Assembly (NCBI RefSeq): GCF_000955975.1
Contig: NZ_JYJF01000022.1
Coordinates: forward strand, 4,296 to 68,295
DNA: 64,000 bases
Direction of reading: 5' to 3'
Source: Saccharothrix sp. ST-888
GTDB taxonomy: Bacteria; Actinomycetota; Actinomycetes; Streptomycetales; Streptomycetaceae
The position numbers were made by a program, and so were the translations under genes. The notes below the pieces were generated by a model. That model did no database searches. It was not told the DNA's origin and saw only the letters and a list, made by a program, of their open reading frames with translations. Shown here in pieces: positions 59,855 through 64,000 of the stretch. How positions within the stretch are numbered: position 1 is the first letter of the stretch; every line of letters starts with the position of its first letter.

Positions 59855-60838
59855 TTGACACTCACCCGAGCTCTGCGCCGGATATCCGGCGCGGTCACCA
59901 CCACGGGCCTGCTGCTGGGCCTGTTGACCCTCACCGCCCCGGCCGCCTCCGCGGCCACCGGCAGCGATGCCGCCGCGCTCGCCACCGCCAACGTGGGCAG
60001 AACCGCCGGGGCCTGCGCCAGCACCCCCACGCACAACAGTCTCGGCGGTGACCAGTTCGAGCACAGCTGTGCGGGCGGCTACTCGGACGGCCCCGAATAC
60101 TGGTGTGCGGACTTCGTGCTGTGGGTGTGGCGGAACTCCGGCTTCCACACCGGCGGACTGGACGCCGCCGCAGCCAGCTTCCAGACCTACGGCCAGACCC
60201 ACGGCACGCTGCACACCTCGGCCGGGTACACCCCGCAGCCCGGTGACGCCGTCGTGTACGGCAGCACCCGTGACGCGGAGATCCACCATGTCGGCATCGT
60301 GACCGCCGTCAACGCGGATGGCTCCGTCAGCACTGTCAACGGCGACTGGAACGGCGACCCGAACGCCGCCACGATGGCCGACTTCGCGGTCAGTTCCAAG
60401 GTCGTCCCGATCACCATCCCGGCCGACCAGAAGGCCGTGGGCAGCGTGCCGTCCACGGTGGACCCGGCCCACGGCTACGTCATCAAGGGCTACACCACGC
60501 CGAGCGCGAGCGCACCGGCCAACCCGTACAACCCGGGTGCGGTCTGCGGCAGCGGCTACAGCGTGATCGACACACACGACCTCGGCCAAGCCGCCGTCTA
60601 CTTGCTGTACAGCGGCGCCACGGGCCGCAACTGCGTGGTGACCCTCGCGGCCAAGCCCGCCGGAGCCGTCCCGATGAACGCGACCCTGGACGTCCAGGGC
60701 GGCACCTCGGCGAGCAACCCCGGCAGCTTCACCTACTACGCCGGACCGGTTTCCGCCTCCGCCGCCGGCTCGTGCGTGCGATGGGGCGGCGCCTACCAGG
60801 ACACCTCGTGGACGAGCGACTGGACCCACTGCGGCTGA
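59855..60838 (+). CDS. Secreted CHAP-domain amidase/peptidase-like protein
   Basis: 327 aa from TTG 59855, preceded by GAAGGG. Signal peptide (TTTGLLLGLLTLTAPAASA). A CHAP domain follows, with catalytic Cys84 in YWCADFVLWVW, PGDAVVYGS and His145 in IHHVGIV; the third residue is probably Asn in VNGDWN. C-terminal 100 residues form a beta-rich domain with two Cys that may bind cell wall. CHAP enzymes cleave peptidoglycan cross-links. It may remodel the producer's own wall or attack neighbours. Confidence 0.88.
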   Translation: MTLTRALRRISGAVTTTGLLLGLLTLTAPAASAATGSDAAALATANVGRTAGACASTPTHNSLGGDQFEHSCAGGYSDGPEYWCADFVLWVWRNSGFHTGGLDAAAASFQTYGQTHGTLHTSAGYTPQPGDAVVYGSTRDAEIHHVGIVTAVNADGSVSTVNGDWNGDPNAATMADFAVSSKVVPITIPADQKAVGSVPSTVDPAHGYVIKGYTTPSASAPANPYNPGAVCGSGYSVIDTHDLGQAAVYLLYSGATGRNCVVTLAAKPAGAVPMNATLDVQGGTSASNPGSFTYYAGPVSASAAGSCVRWGGAYQDTSWTSDWTHCG

Positions 60839-61018
60839 GCAGGCCCTTCGACCCGGAGAACCCGGATCGCACGCGCGATGTACGGAGTTGATTGTCCGGC
60901 GGCCCAGAAAGCTGCCGGACAACCCGTACCGGGCTTGGATCGACACCGATGGCCGACGGCGCACCGTCACGGACGCCGCCGGCCCAGGTACAGGTCATCC
61001 TCCGAGGGGGCGGGGCAC

Positions 61019-62902
61019 ATGGAATTCGGGATTCTGGGACCGCTGCAGCTGAGGGACGACGGGGAGGTCCGCGTCGTCCCGGCGGCCAAGCAGCGCATCC
61101 TGCTGGCCGCACTGCTGGTCCGCCAGGGACAGGTGATACCGGCGGAGCAGCTGGCCGACACGGTGTGGAGCACCCGGGTACCGCGCAGCGCCGCCACCAC
61201 CCTCCGCAACTACGTGATGCGGCTGCGCAGGGAGCTGGGCCGGGCCGGTGAGCGGCTCCGGACCGGGAGCGGCGGCTACGTGATCGACATCGCTCCGGAC
61301 GAACTCGACGCCCACCGGTTCACCACGCTCCACCGGCGCGGCACGGACGCACTCAGGCGTGGTGAACCCGAACGTGCCACCGCACTGTTCGACGCGGCCC
61401 TCGGACTCTGGCGCGGTCCCGCCCTGGTGGACGTGGACTGCGACGAGCTGCGCCGGGTGGAGGCCGAACGACTCGAGGAGATCCGGCTGAACGTCCTGGA
61501 GGCCAGGCTGGACGCCGGGCTCCGACTCGGCCGCCACGACACGCTCATCGCCGAACTGCACGCGCTCACCACCGCCCACCCGGAACGGGAGCGCTTCTGG
61601 GGACAGCTGATGACCGCGCTCCACCGGAGCGGTCGGCAGGCCGAGGCGCTCGCCGTCTACCGACGGGCCCACCGGTTCCTGATCGAGGAGATCGGCGTCG
61701 GGCCCGGCATCGAGCTGCGTGCTGTCCACCAGCAGGTCCTGTGCGCCGATCCCGGCCCGGAACGGCCGGCATCCGGCCCGGGCGGACCGGTCCGGCTGCG
61801 GCAGGAGGCGGAGCACCCGGGGGGCCACTACGCCGAGGCGACACCCTTCCATCTCCCGCCGGCTCCACCGGACTTCACCGGCCGCGCGGCTGAGACGGCC
61901 GCCCTGACGGCACGGCTCACCTCCGGCGGGCGGCGCACGACACCGGTCGCGGTGGTCTCCGGTGAACCCGGCATCGGCAAGAGCACCCTCGCCGTCCAGG
62001 TCGCACACGCCGCCCGGCCCCGCTTCCCGGACGGCATCCTCCGCGCGGACCTGCGGGGCAGCCACCGCGAACCCGCCGCGCCGCCCGGCGTGCTGCGCGG
62101 GTTCCTGCTGGCGCTCGGTGTGCCGTCGCACGCGATCCCGGCCGAACCGGACGAACGCACCGCGCTGTACCGGTCTCTGCTGTCCGGTCGACGGCTGCTG
62201 GTCGTGCTCGACGACGCCCGGGACGCCGCCCAGGTCCGGCCACTGCTGCCCGGCAGCCCGGACAACGCCGTACTGGTCACCAGCCGCCGTCGGCTGACCG
62301 ATCTGGCCGGAGTGCATCCCGTCGAGCTGGCGGCGCTGTCCGACGGCGAGGCCCGCACCTTCCTGACCCGGGCCACCGGGCCCGACCGGCTGATCGGCGA
62401 CCCGCGGGCGCTCGCCGCCCTGGTCCGGGCCTGTGGTGGGCTGCCGCTGGCGTTGCGGATCTGTGCGGCCCGGCTCGCGGCGCGGCCCTCCTGGGCCGTC
62501 CGCGAGCTGGCCGACCGGCTCACCACCGGCGGTCGGCTGCTCGACGAACTCCGCGTCGGCAGCCTGGACATCCGATCGGTCTTCGGTGGTGCCCACGATG
62601 CCCTGGCCCCGGCCACCGCCCGTGCCTTCCGGCTGCTCTCCCTCGGCACCGCTTTGAGCATCCGGACCGAGACCGCCGCCCGGATGCTGGGCGAACCAGT
62701 CGGCCGCACCGAGCAGATCCTTGAACGCCTGGTCGACGTGTGCCTGTTGACCCCCGATCAGGCCGGTGAGTACCGGTACCACGACCTGCTGCGAGCCTAC
62801 GCCCGCGAACAGAGCCGGCTCCTCGACGACGAGCCGGACCGCCGCCGGGCACGGGAGCAGGCGGTCCGGGGAAGCGGAGAGTTGCTGGCCGTGGGCCGGT
62901 GA
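61019..62902 (+). CDS. SARP/AfsR-like regulator with NB-ARC ATPase
   Basis: 627 aa from ATG 61019. OmpR-type winged-helix DNA-binding domain at residues 1-95 (QRILLAALLVRQGQVIPAEQ, RNYVMRLRREL), bacterial transcriptional activation domain at 100-250 (LDAHRFTTLHRRG, ALAVYRRA), then an NB-ARC ATPase: Walker A SGEPGIGKSTLA near 313-322, LLVVLDDARDA as Walker B, and GLPLALRICA. It lacks the C-terminal TPR domain found in AfsR, so it ends shortly after the ATPase. Family members activate antibiotic clusters. It lies 19 kb from the enediyne core, so it may control another cluster or the neighbouring secreted proteins. Confidence 0.92.
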   Translation: MEFGILGPLQLRDDGEVRVVPAAKQRILLAALLVRQGQVIPAEQLADTVWSTRVPRSAATTLRNYVMRLRRELGRAGERLRTGSGGYVIDIAPDELDAHRFTTLHRRGTDALRRGEPERATALFDAALGLWRGPALVDVDCDELRRVEAERLEEIRLNVLEARLDAGLRLGRHDTLIAELHALTTAHPERERFWGQLMTALHRSGRQAEALAVYRRAHRFLIEEIGVGPGIELRAVHQQVLCADPGPERPASGPGGPVRLRQEAEHPGGHYAEATPFHLPPAPPDFTGRAAETAALTARLTSGGRRTTPVAVVSGEPGIGKSTLAVQVAHAARPRFPDGILRADLRGSHREPAAPPGVLRGFLLALGVPSHAIPAEPDERTALYRSLLSGRRLLVVLDDARDAAQVRPLLPGSPDNAVLVTSRRRLTDLAGVHPVELAALSDGEARTFLTRATGPDRLIGDPRALAALVRACGGLPLALRICAARLAARPSWAVRELADRLTTGGRLLDELRVGSLDIRSVFGGAHDALAPATARAFRLLSLGTALSIRTETAARMLGEPVGRTEQILERLVDVCLLTPDQAGEYRYHDLLRAYAREQSRLLDDEPDRRRAREQAVRGSGELLAVGR

Positions 62903-63079
62903 AGGGCAGGAACCCGGGACCGTGCGGCTCCGGTCACCCGCTGGAGGGCCGTCGACGCGCCCCGGCCCCGGCCGGAGGGTTCCTCTGTGGGGTCTGTCAG
63001 GGGAACCGGTCTGAACCGGCTGCGCATCACCTCGGCCGGCACCGCCCGCATCCGCAGCAACCACACCGTGAGGAGCTAC

Positions 63080-63616
63080 GTGGACACCCAGAACACCGCC
63101 TCCACCACGAACAACCACCACGACAGCACCGTCGTGCACGGCGGAGTCAGCGGCGGCGCCGTCTCCACCGGCGGCCACAACACGATCAACGCGGGCGGCC
63201 CCCCGATCATGCCCGGCCCCGGACCAGGCAGGGCCCGGTCGAAGACCGCGCCAACGCGCTCGTTCACACGCTCGCAGCCTGCCCACGGAACGTGGGCCAG
63301 GGCGCGGTCACTCCGGGTGAGCCAGCCTGCTGGAGTACGCCGGCGCGCAGATCAGGCCCTGCCGGGCGACGCTGGCACAAACGAGGGGGCAACCGGAAGG
63401 AACAGCATCGATGACCAACGAACACGACCTCTACGCGGTGGACCTGGCCAAGGCCCACTGGCAGAAGAGCAGCAAGAGCTCTACCGCACCTTATTCCGTG
63501 GAGATCGCATTCTTCGGGGACGGCGCGGTCGCTGTGCGCGACTCGAAGGACCAGAAGCGTCCGCCGCTCCGCTTCACCAAGGCCGAGTGGATTGCCTTCA
63601 CCCAGGGTGTGCGTAG
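63080..63616 (+). CDS. Doubtful ORF with an amyloid-like repeat at its N-terminus
   Basis: Opens at GTG 63080, 4 nt after AGGAG. The first 45 residues (NNHHDSTVVHGGVSGGAVST, then GHNTINAGG) look like the short Gly/Asn/His/Val repeats of amyloid signalling peptides. The remainder overlaps the DUF397 gene in another frame and is Arg/Gly-rich, so it is probably not coding beyond about 63300. Either a small peptide gene or chance. Confidence 0.3.
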   Translation: MDTQNTASTTNNHHDSTVVHGGVSGGAVSTGGHNTINAGGPPIMPGPGPGRARSKTAPTRSFTRSQPAHGTWARARSLRVSQPAGVRRRADQALPGDAGTNEGATGRNSIDDQRTRPLRGGPGQGPLAEEQQELYRTLFRGDRILRGRRGRCARLEGPEASAAPLHQGRVDCLHPGCA

Positions 63617-63635
63617 TGGGGAGTTCGACCGGTAG
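63411..63635 (+). CDS. Orphan DUF397 protein
   Basis: 74 aa. Classic DUF397: AHWQKSSKSS (start of the WrKSS motif), VEIAFFGDGAVAVRDSKD (R-D-S-K) and PPLRFTKAEWIAFTQGVR. ATG 63411 follows GAAGG. DUF397 proteins usually follow an XRE regulator as a two-gene, antitoxin-like pair in Streptomyces. No XRE gene adjoins it here; the nearest upstream gene is the SARP regulator, so it is an orphan. Confidence 0.93.
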   Translation: MTNEHDLYAVDLAKAHWQKSSKSSTAPYSVEIAFFGDGAVAVRDSKDQKRPPLRFTKAEWIAFTQGVRSGEFDR

Positions 63636-63918
63636 TCCTGGCTGCCACGAAGCATAGGCGCCATCGGGGCCTCGGCTTGTCCGGGGCCCCATCCGGTGCT
63701 GCCCGTGCCCGAGCCGTGCCCGATCGAGCGGAAAGCCACGGGGAATCCCGGCCCCTCGGAGGCAGTTCGGACCGCATCAGGCCGGCAGGCAGAAGCAGGT
63801 CACGGCAGGTGAGTACCTGCCGCCCTCCACAGGCGGGCGCGCGCAGCCGGCGCCTCGGCTCGGTCGTTGAGCCCGGATCCACCGTGTGATCGCTGTCGGG
63901 AAGGTCCCGTAGAACGAA

Positions 63919-63987
63919 GAGATGCCTTGCGACCTGCGATGATGGGAGTTCTCTAGGCTCCACCACGCACAATCGGCAAGGCATCTC
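63919..63987. repeat. 12-bp perfect inverted repeat at the window edge
   Basis: GAGATGCCTTGC (63919-63930) and its complement (63976-63987) enclose 45 nt. Between them is the 16-mer GGAGTTCTCTAGGCTC (63945-63960), nearly identical to one at 57171. The layout suggests an end of an insertion sequence. The 63636-63918 interval before it holds no gene I can support. Confidence 0.5.
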
Positions 63988-64000
63988 GTAAGTGCAATCC

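Noticed and set aside
63598..63984. Minus-strand frame of 128 codons at the right edge
   Set aside because: Spans the inverted repeat and reads as basic shadow sequence; no transposase motif such as DDE is visible.
1..64000. CRISPR array or tRNA/rRNA genes
   Set aside because: I saw no regularly spaced repeat arrays and no cloverleaf-like or rRNA sequence on either strand.

Overview
The DNA is very GC-rich, with high-GC third codon positions, frequent GTG/TTG starts, Shine-Dalgarno-led overlapping operons, and actinomycete families (SARP regulator, DUF397, MbtH, mycothiol-type DinB protein, T7SS-secreted proteins). This points to Streptomyces, Kitasatospora or a close relative. The window is chromosomal accessory DNA dominated by one large specialised-metabolite locus, an enediyne biosynthetic gene cluster at roughly 2.9-41.8 kb.

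Left flank (1-2.7 kb): the 3' end of a zinc-type alcohol dehydrogenase, a Tat-exported multicopper oxidase and a YCII-family protein.

Peripheral-unit arm (2.9-18.9 kb). A minus-strand run encodes an HpaB/SgcC-like flavin hydroxylase, an NRPS adenylation-carrier didomain, an MbtH protein, a 4-hydroxymandelate synthase/HPPD homologue, a methyltransferase, a luciferase-like monooxygenase, a berberine-bridge-type FAD oxidase and an SDR. Next to it are a free-standing condensation enzyme (SgcC5-like), an acyl-CoA-dehydrogenase-like monooxygenase, a second FAD oxidase and a solute-binding-protein fold with no signal peptide. Together they look like a route that makes an aromatic acid from 4-hydroxyphenylpyruvate, loads it on a carrier, oxidises it and joins it to the core. 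The adenylation domain lacks the Asp that binds an alpha-amino group, which fits an alpha-hydroxy acid.

Core arm (18.9-41.8 kb). An MFS exporter and TetR regulator come first. A coupled minus-strand operon then encodes PKSE (KS-AT-ACP-KR-DH-PPTase), thioesterase, flavin reductase, a 59-codon ORF and an NAD-dependent epimerase. A divergent plus-strand operon carries two DUF1702 proteins and a P450. An AraC regulator faces a second plus-strand operon with E8, GMC oxidoreductase E9, an AhpD-like protein, UnbV and UnbU. Perfect hairpins close most transcription units. No apoprotein or recognised enediyne resistance gene is in the window.

Right flank (41.8-64 kb): a decayed integrase, an unusual two-gene unit (NAD(P)/FAD oxidoreductase plus a PEP-synthase-like protein without its ATP-grasp), a decayed histidine kinase, secreted proteins including a split S74-type chaperone domain, a 2OG oxygenase, a group II intron RT fragment and a four-gene operon for T7SS-secreted proteins. 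After these come three tandem secreted bulb-lectin paralogues, a membrane-anchored HTH protein, a CHAP-domain secreted protein, a large SARP regulator and an orphan DUF397 protein. Fragments of insertion sequences are scattered here, so this side is a mosaic of accessory DNA.
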